NCBI GenBank assembly: GCA_008921705.1
Contig: VFFE01007869.1
Location: 5,777,151-5,841,150 of the forward strand
Direction: 5' to 3'
Length of the DNA: 64,000 nucleotides
From: Burhinus oedicnemus
Taxonomy: Eukaryota > Chordata > Aves > Charadriiformes > Burhinidae
Below, piece after piece: positions 1-12,700 of this stretch; position 1 is the stretch's first letter, and every line of letters starts with the position of its first letter. A program made the translations under genes and the position numbers. The notes under the pieces are model-generated. The model was given only the letters and a program-made list of their open reading frames with translations. It made no database searches and was not told where the DNA came from.

Positions 1-3000
1 CACAGATATTAGGGATAAATCTTCATGCCATCATTGTTTTTCACCAGAAAACTGAATTCTATGAAATGTAATAATTTAACAGGTAAGTGTTAGCTGGTAC
101 TTGGTTTGGAAGTAACAAAATATGGTTATTCTGATCACTGTACATCCTGCCATAGCTCAGGAACAGGCCACCAGGCAGCACACTGCTGTGCTCAGGTGGG
201 ACGAGAAGTATTTTGGTATTTTGGAACCCACAGCTCAGGCGGGGCCAGGGGAGCCGACCCTCACTGCCTGAGCTGAGTGGCAGGACGCAGCGGGAACAGG
301 CCCACACCAGGAACGGCTCCAAGTACTGCCTGGGAGGCGCTGGTGGCCAAGAAGGACGTATGGTCCATCCTTACCACTCATCTGACGGGGCAGTCACCAC
401 CACCCCGCCTGCCACAGCAGACGGCAGCAGGGGAACGGACCCAGCCACTGGTGGGGAGACGCGGGCAGAACGGGAACACGCCAGCCACGCTTAGATGGAC
501 ATGGCATCGGACATACCTTGCAGCTACTCTAATCTTTCAGTTTCCTTTCAACGGAAGAGGAAAAAATTGATCGATGATGCAGTTATTGGAAATATTTGTA
601 AGAAAAAAATATTCTGTGTGAGCAAGTGTATTCACAGCCTTCCCACATGCAGCCACTGCGCTACCTCGGTGAGAGGAGTGCCAAAGCGTACCATTCTCAT
701 CAAAAGCCAAGTGTGCAGCCTCTGTGTTGAAAGAAATGCATGTTTGTGCGAAAGAAAAAATAAAGAGAAGTTCGCGATCTCAGAGTGGTTACCATTATGT
801 TGTCAAAGCCATCCTGAAGGGATACAGCAGTGCTACAGACATCCTAAAGGAAAAGGACAGGCGAGAAAATAGCAAACAATACAAAGAGTAGACACAATTA
901 GGCTTGGCTTGTTAGTGAAGCAGTACAGCACCTTTACAGAGCTCAGCTGTAGGTACTCAAAGAATGCTGGTGTTTAGGAAGACTAATAAGGTCCTTTTAG
1001 GTGGTTTTTATGCTAATGAACCTCAGTGAAGTTTATGAACGGAAACTCTAAACGTGGAAAGGACTCCTTACCATCCACAGGAGCCTATTAATTCTATACA
1101 TAATACTGAATTTTTTTTTTTTAACAAGTCATAGTTCTTAAACACTTTGCACCACACCTATTCATTCTCAAGAGCACAGCATGTAGGACACAGCGCTAAA
1201 GAGCCGAGTCCTCCTGGACCGATTTTACAGAGCTCTCCGCACCAGTGTCAGTGATTCCAAGCTGAGTAGGTAATTTCATTCTGCAGCTTCAGAAACATAA
1301 AAACAAAAGAAGAAACCTTCCTTGTGTAAGCTCTACCTAACAACATACAGCGCGCAGTAGCAATGCTTCCAAATCATCTTGTTCCTAAATTTTCAAATAC
1401 TACCTTCAGGCTTGTACCCTGCCATAGCATTTCCTCCTCGAAATCCAGGACTGCAGGAGGAACTACCACAAGTTCCCGAGGACGCGCTTCTGAACTGGAG
1501 CACCATGCATGCAGGCCGGTGTCCTGCTGGGGCAGCCCGCAAAGCCCCAGTGCCGCTGGGATCTCGGAGGGGTTTCCCTGGTGTCAGCATTGCCAGCACA
1601 CGCTGAGACAACAAGGAATGCAGACTGGGCGGCCTGGTGAACTGTCCATTCATTTCATTACAGTGAAAGTTTTCAAGTGTCAGGCTGAATGAATCTTCCC
1701 AAACATCCAGTAAGGCAAAATATTAGAACAAGACAGAAAACAGTGTGTCCATCTGGGGTGCTCCCCGGCACACCACAAAAGACCTGGCTGTGCACACCAC
1801 TGTGTGGAAGTAACTGGGAAACAAAGGCTCAGTTGGATGGTTCTGGTTTGACTTGGTTTACATCAGTTTAACTTATACTGACTTCTCGCAGAAATAAAAA
1901 CACGGCTGATACAGAACCATTGACTGATGAACATCCAGCACATGTCGTACGTTAGCTGAAATATGTATCTGAACCTACCCTGTTGAATTTTAGTGCAACT
2001 TTTACATTGTAAAAGTTTGATCCAAATTTTATGAAAAGTTCATCACAGACACCTTATTAATCTTATTTAGGCATGGATTCATGCCTTCATGGTAAGTGTA
2101 TTCTCCTTACTGACAACCTGTCTTTGCAGCACTTTGGAGCAGAAGTTAACTGTTACTCTTAACACCTCAGATATTGTCCTTGTTTGAAACCAAAAGGGAA
2201 ATGCAACATCTTTTGTCTTCCAAATGTGACAGTGTTAAACAACAGCATTTCTTAAATGTGAGAATAATGTGTTATTTTAGATCTTCAATTATTACTTTTT
2301 GATCCACCTAGCCATAAGTAGCGATCATCATTTGTTTACTCAAGGATCTTATTTAAGCCTCTCATAGTAATTGAAAGCCAGTTAGACTAACACTAAAATA
2401 GTGAGATAGTGCCTAATGTAAGAAATACTACAGGGTTTCTATTAAATAGGAAGCGATGGCTCACTGTAGAGCCCAGTACGCTAACATTTCGGGTACCTGA
2501 TCCTTAATACCTTGTAGTGCTTACAGGACACCCATGAGGGATCCAATATCCACCATACCACTGATGATATAAAACACACATCCAGAGCTTTTGGGGGCTA
2601 CTTTTTCTCTTCAAGGTAGAAGACAGCACACATACAGGGAAACCCTAGTTTCACAGTTATGAACCATATAAAACCATTGTAGCCCATCTGCAATTTAAGC
2701 ACTATAGAGAGCTTTGCATATCTTATCATAGAGACTGAAAGAGGGATGAGAAGGATAATGCAGGAGCCATAACAAACTAGAGAGAGTATGGGAGGAACTA
2801 CAAGGATACTTACTGAAAATTTTGTCTGTTTTGAGCAAAGAGGTCACATCACAGAGTTTGAAGGCAAGATAGCACAAAGGCAGTGTAATACATACTGCAA
2901 TAAGGATGAGTACAGAAGCACTTTAAAAGAAAGGTGAGAGGTTATTGGTTTTACCACCAACTACTGTACACATATTGCTGATTATCTGGGATCCAAAACC

Positions 3001-3579
3001 CAATTTTCTGTTCTTACGCCATCTATGCAAAAGCAGCCTGTCTGTAGCCGCATTCTGAAAACTAGCTCAGGCTCCGAAGGGTGTTGCACAATAGCTGTGT
3101 GCAGGTTGGCACACAGCAGCTGTACTCTGCAAAAATGTTAGGAGAAGAAATACCAGCTATTTCTAGAGAACAGGGGCGTCTGTGTGCACACGTGTATAGA
3201 AATGGCTCCTGCTGGACTTCCTAGATTTTTAATTGTGAAGAGCATTGCTGTGCCTCTGCTGCTTACTTGCAGTTTGGTGGTACACAGCACCGTGCAATTC
3301 CACTAAGAAAGCCTCTGTGACACAACAGGGAACCAGGATATCATCAAGCAGCACAAGCAAAACCTAATTTTATGAAACCCAGGAAAAATACAAGGGGCTA
3401 AGAGACCAAAGGGCAAATGAAGTTTAAAAGGAGATGGCCCTGGTTAAGCAGTATTTGGGGAATTATTGCAATCATAAATAATAGCTGGGTCCCCGCTCCA
3501 TAAGCCCATGCAGGGCAAGCAGCCCCAGAGGAAAGCAAAACCACCGTGGTGTTCTTCAGACTTGGGGGTTTGGACAAAC
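1..3579 (-). other. MED12L intron sequence left of visible exon 23
   Basis: No exon of the MED12L C-terminus recognised here. A GC-rich patch at about 230-500 and another at about 1430-1650 interrupt AT-rich sequence. Poly-T at 1110-1122. No mobile element identified. Confidence 0.6.
1398..1592 (-). other. Weak exon-like open segment, unassigned
   Basis: A minus-strand open frame (RVLAMLTPGKPL to MAGYKPEG) begins after a good acceptor (TTGTTGTCTCAG) and ends near donor-like GTAGTA. Phase 0 at the start would fit after MED12L visible exon 23, but the peptide does not resemble the family's next segment (GQPGDQAAL type). Probably chance in a GC-rich patch. Confidence 0.15.
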
Positions 3580-3797
3580 CTGTTGGAGAGACCGTGACTG
3601 TGCTTGCTGCCTGAGGAGCCGCTGCTGCTGCTGCTCTTGCTGCAGGAGTTTCATCTGGAGCAACTGCTGCTGAGGGGTGATTGCATGGATAGAGGGGGGC
3701 TGCATCATGGTGCCAGAGCGCCGCTGCAGCATGTTCGACAGGGCTTGCTTCGTATTAGTTGGAACAAAGGAGCCTGTCGGATCCAGCCTGGAACCAC
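3580..3797 (-). CDS. MED12L: MED12L visible exon 23 (residues 1121-1193), Gln-rich
   Basis: Encodes [36 protein letters not shown] and a Gln-rich tract ([12 protein letters not shown]), ending SRSLQQ in phase 0 before donor GTTTGT. The Gln tract is short and interrupted, with no long pure CAG run. In the family the next residues are of the type GQPGDQAAL. No such exon is visible between 1 and 3579, so the remaining C-terminal exons probably lie outside the window. Confidence 0.94.
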
Positions 3798-6700
3798 CTG
3801 AAAACCACCCGAAACACAAATGCATTCTCTGCCTTCCGTAAGAGCGTTATTGGTACAGATCACTGCTAATTCATCAGCTCCTGTTTGGTTAGCTCTACAA
3901 CAACAACGATAAACTTATCTCTGTTTAGAGTGAGCAGACAGTGAATGGGATTGAACCAGATTACCGGCCTGAAAAATTTAACGGGCAAAATAACTTGAAG
4001 ACTACTCCTTGTAAATGAGAACGAAAAGTAAAAAGGCTAAGGGCTGTTGCATGCTCTATGTCACATAAAACATTTGACTACTACTGATGAACAAAAGTTG
4101 CATGTCAGATCAAAAGTATGATATGAACAGCTAATTAAGTCAAGCCAATTTTATAATGAGATGGCAGTAATTTATGCACTCTCTGCTATTTGATAAAAAT
4201 CATGTATCTATGTCAGACTTACAAAGGTAATCTTATACATTTGTTTTTAAAATCAGCATTTCCTTAAACTTTTTAGCCACTGTCTGGTATACTCTGAAGA
4301 CTTTTACACACTTCAAATACAGATCTAGTTGTATTTGGAGCTTCAGAAAAAATATTTAACATTTATAACTGGAGCAAAACTTCTACACTTCGCCTGCGTA
4401 ACATCCAAGAAGGACACAATAGTATTTCTCAAAACATCATAAACTGCTGCCCCCTAGAGCAAGTGAAATACCTACATTAAACTGTGTACGCATTAACGGG
4501 AAGAAACAAAACAATTCTACAAAAAATTAAGCACATAGCACAAATGCTGAAAAAAAAGTGAGCCCATGGATTTATTTATTCCATCTAGCAGATGTCAAAT
4601 CAGTCACCATCGCTCTTGGTATTAATCATAGAAGAAATAACCCAAAGGTCATTTGTTCCTTTTAATCATCCCTCTCTTATTTAACTCCTCATTGAACTTC
4701 TACCAGCTTTCTTATGCTATCACCACAAATCCCAGAGTAGGTCATTTTTGCTTGTCTACCAAAAATTTTTAATGGCTTAATACAGACAGACCTTCAAAAA
4801 AAGGGGTAACTAAAGGAATAAAATAAATTATGTCAGCAGACACAACCTGCTTCGGAGAAAGTTAGAAACCAAACATGGTTATAAGGAGTCAATTTTTATC
4901 ATACCTCAAATAATAAAGCCCCACGTCTGTGACTTCAAAGCCTACACGTACCTGGTGGGAGGGGCTGGTTCTGCACAAAGAAGCCGGGCTGCTGCGGCTG
5001 TCCCATGATGTTGTAACCCCACAAGGCAGACTGAGGATGGTGCATCATTTGAGAGGAAATTGGTGAATAAGTGGGAGGCACTCTGTATAAGTTATTCTGT
5101 TGATATTCCTTAAAATATACAGTAAAAGTGACTGTTACTGAAATTCATACCTTACTAACTCATAAATAATGCCAATTTTCCTACTAAATTATTAAAGGAC
5201 AGAGACAGGTCCCATTGTCGTTCGCAATGATGTAAAAAATAGATTAAGTCTCAGGCTGCCCATAGGTAATTAACACTAACAACTTCATAGACACACCATC
5301 CGTTTTTACCTTATTAGCAAGTTTTTCCTGCAGGCTACAATTAGGCATAGCACAAGGACAGCTTACTGTATCAGTATATAACTAACAGGAGGAACTTAAC
5401 TGAAACACCAAAAAGGCCAGAAAAGGACCTTAAAATTACAGCTACTTACAACACAACACACTGACGAACCAGCTGGATGCTGACAGAATACTACCATGTC
5501 TACAACATGTACGACTACACCGACAGCAGCATGAAGAGGATGCAAACGCGCAGAATGCTGCTACTGTGATGTACATTATTATCTGGGTGGTGCCAGGCAC
5601 GTCTTTCAAACCCTTGCTCTAAGGGATTCTTCAGCTTAGGAACCCACATCTCAATAGCCATTAAAAACCAAAAAGGGAAAGTTCTCAGAAACCAGAACAA
5701 ACCGCACAGTAAAACAGTTCATTTACATGAAAGAGCTTCTTTCAAATTGGTTTCCATTTGAATGGGACCTGGTTTTGAACCCACGTGTTTGCTCTCAACG
5801 TAATTTGAACAGAAGGAATTTTAGAAACTGATACAAAAAATAACAGCTGTACTTTACACCAAACAAGAGAAAGCATATATCGAACCCGGAATAATACTTA
5901 GCGAGTAACATCCAGTCTAGCATATTTTATATAGCATGTAAGGTCGTAAGCACAGTACATTGCCCTACACTGAGCTCTATTTGATAGAAACCCACTCTCC
6001 TTCTGACCACCTCCATTCACTCTCTTTATTAGGATCCGCTCCTCCAGGTGCGGAACAATTTCTGAAGGTAGCTTAAGACAGCACCATGCAACATCAGGTG
6101 GCTTCAGCAAGACATTGCAAGCTTTGTACGGGGCACCAACTACTTACATCAGCCCTTGAGCTTGATTTTGACTTCCGCTTCCTGCCTTTTGTCTTCTTCT
6201 CATCGTCCGTGGCAAGTTTTCCCTGATCTGAGAGCTCTCCTGACTTTCTTTCTGGTTCCTGAGAGGCAGGTGTGGTGGGCTCTTCCTCTTCCTCCTCTGG
6301 AGGAAGGGGCAAGGGCTCGAGGTAGTAACTCCGTGGCTTGGGTTTGGTGTGTGTGTGGTACAGGAGGAGATGCTGCTGCTCCTCATATTTTATCACTTTC
6401 CTGTCGACACGAACTGTGCCAAACCATGCCCAGGAGAGAGGAGCAGGATTTTTGTGGCCTTCAAATAAATCCCAAGGGGACACCTTTTGTTTTGTTGAAA
6501 CCTGAAGACCCTGTTTCGGAATAAAAGTTAGTACTTTAAGGAAATTGAACACTAGAGCAGACTACTTGCTTTTGTACATCCTTATTTGAGTCAGAAAAAT
6601 CCAGTAAGGCTTTTTTCCTCTCCACAAAATGTACCAAATCCATACTGGTAAGATTTTAACCTCTGTCCAAGGCTGTCACGAGATAAAAGAAATTGTATTT

Positions 6701-9700
6701 TTATAGTACCATTTGCTTATAGCTATGCTAGAAATCTCAAGTTCCATCCATCATATTTTGGAGAAAAAGTCAAATATTTATCAAAAAAAGCTAATCTGAG
6801 AATACCCTTGCTAAAAGTTTACATGTTCAAATAAGGGGAGAAAGCATAAGCACAAAAATATGTCTACCCAGTCTGCAGAATAAAAAGCTCTATCCTAAGC
6901 TCCATCCTTCTCTTTTAAATAAATTATTTTTTAAAAATTATGCATCCCTTTGTATTCCCAAAAAATCCAAAACAACTAATACACTTTCCCCCCTGGCTTT
7001 TTTCTCTCTGTCTTTTGTAAGCAGGATCACCCTCCATCTTCGTCCCAGCAAGTAACACATCAAAAGGTTCCCAGGTCAAATGAGCTCTCAAATGTAGGAT
7101 TCTGCTTGAAAAGCAAATACTTTTGTAAGAATTTCTGCTGCTCAACTCCAAGTCAAATGTAATTTCCTTTTTGGCAACTTTTGCGGAGTTGGCTGACATC
7201 AGTCAAGACCCTATATTGCAAAACTGAGCACGCTTATGTCAACACGGATCACATTAGCAGTTACAAATTGACCATGCACTCTGTGGATTTAACAATGAAG
7301 GGCACGCAGCAAACATGATGACTGAATTTTAAACAAATCAGAAAATGAAAGGTTACCCAAAGTTTTGAATTTGTACGTGTGGCATAAAACTGTTTCCATT
7401 AAAGATGTATATCTATCTAAAGCTGTGAGACTATCTGCAAGTATCAGTGAATCGCCAGGGAGAGGAGGCTGGAGTCGCTGCGGGTGCTGCCGCAGGGGTG
7501 GTGACGCTGGCGCATGGTCCAAGGCACAGCAGGCTGCTCGAACCCTTCGGCTGGGGTTTAACAACTCCCCGGGTGCCTCTCTAAACCCACGCCGGGTTTC
7601 ACGCTCTGCCTGAGAATTTTCACATGGATCATGCAAACAAAAACTGTGCAAGAATATCTGGAACAGAAATACACTGGATACCAAAAAACAGTCTTGTCAT
7701 TTGCAACGATTTTGAGAGGTATTTTTCTACATGCTCAGCATTCCTCACTTTCAGCACCATCGCTCACAGAAAGCCTACCTGTTCAAAAGAGACTGCGCTG
7801 CTGTGGCTGAAGCTTCAGCAATGACTGAGAGCGCGTTAGAAAGCTGTATTACAGCAGCTCTACAATGCTTTTATGGTACTGCATATAAACGCGTGTACTG
7901 TACACGCTGTACCTGTTTGCTTGGATTTCCTACGCTTCAAGAATCATGGAAAAACTGAGATGAATGCAAATATTTACTCTTGCCTGTTTCTTATCAATGG
8001 AGTCAAATCCCGCAATTTTGTTCCCCTTGGTGTCGATCAAGGATCCCATTGGCTCACAAGTAATAATATCACACGTCTGCTTTGGCAAAGGGAGCAGCTG
8101 GCGAACCTTGTCAATGCTTTCTGACCGCTTGTCTCCCAGCTCTTTCTAGAGAACAAATATATCGATCAATCAAACAGAAAGGGGGAGAAAAAGGAAGAGA
8201 AACATTGCACTGCTTTCACTATTAGAAAATGTCCAGTTTCTGGATTAATCATTTCCTTCTATTTTTACTAAATTTAAACAAGTGGTTTTGCAATGTTTTG
8301 TTTTGTTTTGTTTCTTTGAGAATGTAAGTTATCTTTTCCTCTCTTGCTTGAACCGAATGTAGAAAATACGTAATACAAAATAAATACAAATTTAGTGTCT
8401 CAAACTTGAATAAAAGTAATTAAGTGTCTTGCAGGGTCCCTAACTGCAATTTAATACGAAGAAAATATTAGAAATCTGTCCTCCCACCCCCACATTCCTG
8501 TATTTTTATTTTCTTCTTTTTCTCCTTGTTATCATTAGTGCTGTTTCAGTCTCTCCTCTTTTTCCAAGAGGCCTTCCCAGAACTAGAAATGACAGGATTA
8601 AAAGATGAGCACATAATGACATTCAAAAGAAATGCTGAAAATGACAAGACATAAGACTTACTTTTAATTTTTTCACTAAATTCATGTACGCCCTTTTGTT
8701 TTCCTCAGGCCCTCCTTGGGAAGCGTTTGACAAGTCCGAGGCAAGCGTCCCGTTGATGAGGACACCCAGCATATCCAGCACGGTTGTGAACAACTCGCTG
8801 AGAGTAAAGACAAGTATTACCCCGAGGAACTACTGACTGCCAAGAGATCCAGGGAGAGATATTCACGGCAAAGGCCACAAACACAGCTCTTTGGACAAGC
8901 CGGGCTTTTCAGGGCTCCCTGCATACACACACCTCTCAGCTTGCATGCGTAAGCCCCAGTGCATACATGCAGGGGGGCTGTCAAGGCGAACACACAAATC
9001 TTACTATAAACCCCAGCTCAGAGCTACAGACAGCACAAACTGCTAACAGAGAGTCATGAGGAATCACAGGCTTCCACTCAGGAAAGCGCTCAGGTACCCG
9101 CTTGTTACGGAAGAGTGTAAATAGTGGCTCCAGTGCTTTCCAAAACAGAGGTGCTCCCCAACCAGGACCAGCACTGAGCACGTAAGTTGCACTCAAGCAG
9201 TAATAGGATAATAGTAAGAAAAATGTAGCAACAACATGCACGCAATCTAAACTTAAAAGCACTAAGGACATGAATAGCTTATTTAAATAGCGTAGACATA
9301 CTTGTTGGTCTGCATATCAACGGTTCCTGAAGTGATTATCTGGAGGAGCAGAAGTGCCCAGTCTGTGGTCCACTGGGTACTCCTCTGCACAGTATCAAAC
9401 ATGCCACCTACCTGCAAAATAATACAGCAGATACATATATCTCACAGAGGCACACTTCCCTCATCATATGGATTACTTAGGAATAAAACTGCTATCTAGT
9501 CCCACGAGTTCTCGTGTGCTGAATGCCATCTTGAAGTGCTGACTTTAAATAACTTTTCCTCCCCAGCCCACGCTCCCAGCAAAAAGCTTCTCCTAAGAAG
9601 GAACTATAAAAAAGCAAAATATTCTTACGCTGCTCCTTCAGTTTCATATCTTCACTTTCATGATTGATGCAACAAACCGAAGTTGGTGAAAAAACTTTCA

Positions 9701-12700
9701 GAACTGAAAAGGTGTTGAATTAAAACTTCATAGTAATCACCTTCCTCCCACACCCAAAAATCAGACAATAATGTCCAGGGCAAAGAGAAAAAATCTGAAG
9801 AACAATATAGCATTGACTGGAAATGAAAACTGCTAAATGATATCTTTTACCCTATGAATAACTTTCCACTATTTCTACCAGTATAGTATGATACTGTAAA
9901 ATACGCCTTGGCTTTCAGAAAGCCATTTTACCAAAACTCATCCTTCAAAGGACCAAATTGCAATAACACAAGATACCTGCTCAGGTTGCAAGCCTGATTA
10001 CCAAATGGTCAGACTAGAGTCCAAATCCCAAATTCCAAGGGTACAACACTTCTAGCTAATGAAAGCACAGCTGGCTCAAGTCCCCTTGGCCTGAGCCAGT
10101 GGCAGCATAAGGCTGTGGTTACCCCTCTGGTTGCACAACTGCATCTAAGCAGCTTCCCAAGAAATGGGAAGAGAACAACGCTGCAGTGTTACTCCTGCCT
10201 TGGTCCTCCCTCATTTGGCCTTACATGTAGTCTCCACACATCTGTGCACTGTGCTAAACAAGCCACAGTGACCCTGATGTCTGGTACAGAGGTTTCAAGA
10301 GATGTGGGACCTTGGAGAACTTGATGGAAACTTTCTAAGTTGATTAATACACGTATCCAAGTAGCAGCAACTGAAATCGCATATGTAAGTTAAATAGCCG
10401 AATGTTACGCTCCCCAAGAGCTCTGAAAGTCTCAACTATATTGACTGCCTAGTTCCATAAAATCTTCACTTGTTACATGGGGATAAACCATCAGTGGACA
10501 ACAGCTCTGAATGTCCACAAAAAGATGATACATTTCTGAAGTTCCAGGGACACTGAAAGGAAGAAAGCAACAGAAAAATAAGGCATGATGAATAAGGTAT
10601 AGGCTGTCCTTCCTATTCATTTTATGTCCAAACTTTATGGCCAAGGGGCATCAGCTGAAACAAGAGAGATGGGAAGAGCAGGGACAAACACCAGTGGAGC
10701 AGAGACATGCTTGTGTCAGGGCAGAGAGGACACTAACAGCCCTTGCTGTCCCTGGCCAGCCCCACCTGGGGCTACTCCCACCCCTGGCCCTGGCCCAGGA
10801 GTCCCAAGTCAGGAGCCTCAGCCTGTCCCAATGGCCCTGCCAGGGCTGCGTCTGACCCTGGCTCGCCAGGCCTGATCCTGAGCCCCCTGCCATGGGCTGA
10901 TGTCCTGGCGTGGCCTCAGCCCGTCCCCATCCCAGTGGGGGTGCCTGATGCCCAGGGCTGGGGGCTGCCAGCTCTCAGGGAGCCCTGGCCCTGCAGTGCC
11001 CTGACACGGTGCTTGCTCCTTACCACCTACTCCAGAGTACCTGCTACATCTTTTTATAACATGAGGATAACCACGTAAGTTTTTCTTACCAAGTTAAGAC
11101 GAAGTTGTAGGGCTTCATGCATCATTTGCCTAGCTTTAACATCATCCTGGTACCGCTCTTCCCTCCAGTTACTAAGGATCTAAGAAAAAGCATTTGATTA
11201 AGGTTGTTTTCTTCCTGTAAAGGAATGTTCTCCCTTTGAAGCTGAAGTATTTGTGACCATTATCTACAAGGAATCATAAAAGATTATTAATGTTTTTATC
11301 CTCGTGCCTGTTTAAGGCTTAGAGCAGATTAAGCAAAGTAGCGGGCGAAAAAAATTAATTTGTAAAGAGCTGATACTCTGCTATCAATTTTGTGACCAGA
11401 TCTTCCTGTTGTAGCAAAAAGAAAATAAGCAGCTTCATTATGCATTTATTAAAAATACTGTTTCAAACACCCTACTTAACTGTTCACCACAGGTAAGTAA
11501 ATAGATCTCTTGCTCTGGATGCAGGTTCCCAACAGGATCTGGTGGGGTGTCTGGGTAAGAAATGACCAGAACCTTAGGGAACCTGCACCAGCTGCATTTC
11601 AGGGGAGAACCCATGCAGCAAAGGGAAAGCCCAAATGGCAGTAACATCAGGGGAAAAAACATCAAAGGAATGAAGTTAACTAGGACATGGATCTACATCA
11701 TAGCCTGGACCTGAGCTGAGAAGCAATATGAGAAAATAACGGCCCTACAGGTATCAATGTTCACTGTCACAGTAATTCACAGAAACTAAAACAGAAAAAA
11801 GGAAACATGCAGCCACTACACTGGGCACTGTATATATTCATTTTCAAGACAATCTTACGGAGCTATCGTAGGCTAGAGCATGAACCAGATGGGAGCGGGA
11901 AGTCTAGAGCAGAATCAGCAGAGGTTGTGAGTAAGCACAAGTGATCCAAAGGAAGAGCTGTAGGCAATGGGCCGGTTTGGGACTACCAATATTGCTTTTT
12001 AAAACAGGAGAAACTCTTAATCTGTACGAGCTGGAGAAGATGAAGGGTTTTCCTACAGAAGGAAATTTTCAAACTTATAAAAACTTTTTATGATCAAGCT
12101 AGAGACTGAGAAGACTGTTCCTCTCAGTACAAACATCTTTTATTGTTTTTCCTGGAGAGAACTGAAATCAGACTCAAGTTCATTATATTTCTCTGATAAC
12201 AATTTTAGAAAAAAGGATGTATTCACTGTTAAAAAGGAACAAACACCTCCCTGTTCTTCCTTCGTTAGACTGTTCCTTTTGGCATACCATTGCACTATAA
12301 TTTTCCTGGCTTTACACCATCATATACACATAAAACTGATGACACATAAAACATCTAATGAAGGGTGCTCATGGTTATGTGCTTGTTTTACCTGATTAAC
12401 TTGATTCTGCAGTGATGTTAGAAGCCCTTCCCGTTGCTCATCCTGTCCCTTAAGGCAAGTAAGTACCAATGAAAGGAAAGGTTGCTGACTCAAAAGAGAC
12501 ATGCTTTAAGAGAGGCAAACACAGAAGTCAATTAGTAAAGTTATTTTGATACTTCCCATCCGCACTCCCTTCCTTGTTTTGTCTACTTTTTTTTCCTGGA
12601 AGTGGCATTGCCTGCATCTATGTCTGTTTCTGTTTTAGTAAATTAGAGCCTTGCCAGATGAATCAACGAACACGCACAGAAGACTGCAGAGCACCAGCCA

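Larger units (their letters stand above)
3798..9301 (-). other. MED12L introns between visible exons 18-23
   Basis: The introns 3798-4951, 5109-6147, 6511-7983, 8146-8661 and 8798-9301 hold no recognised gene or repeat. A CpG-bearing patch lies at about 7440-7610, and a short TTTTG repeat near 8295-8312. Confidence 0.55.
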
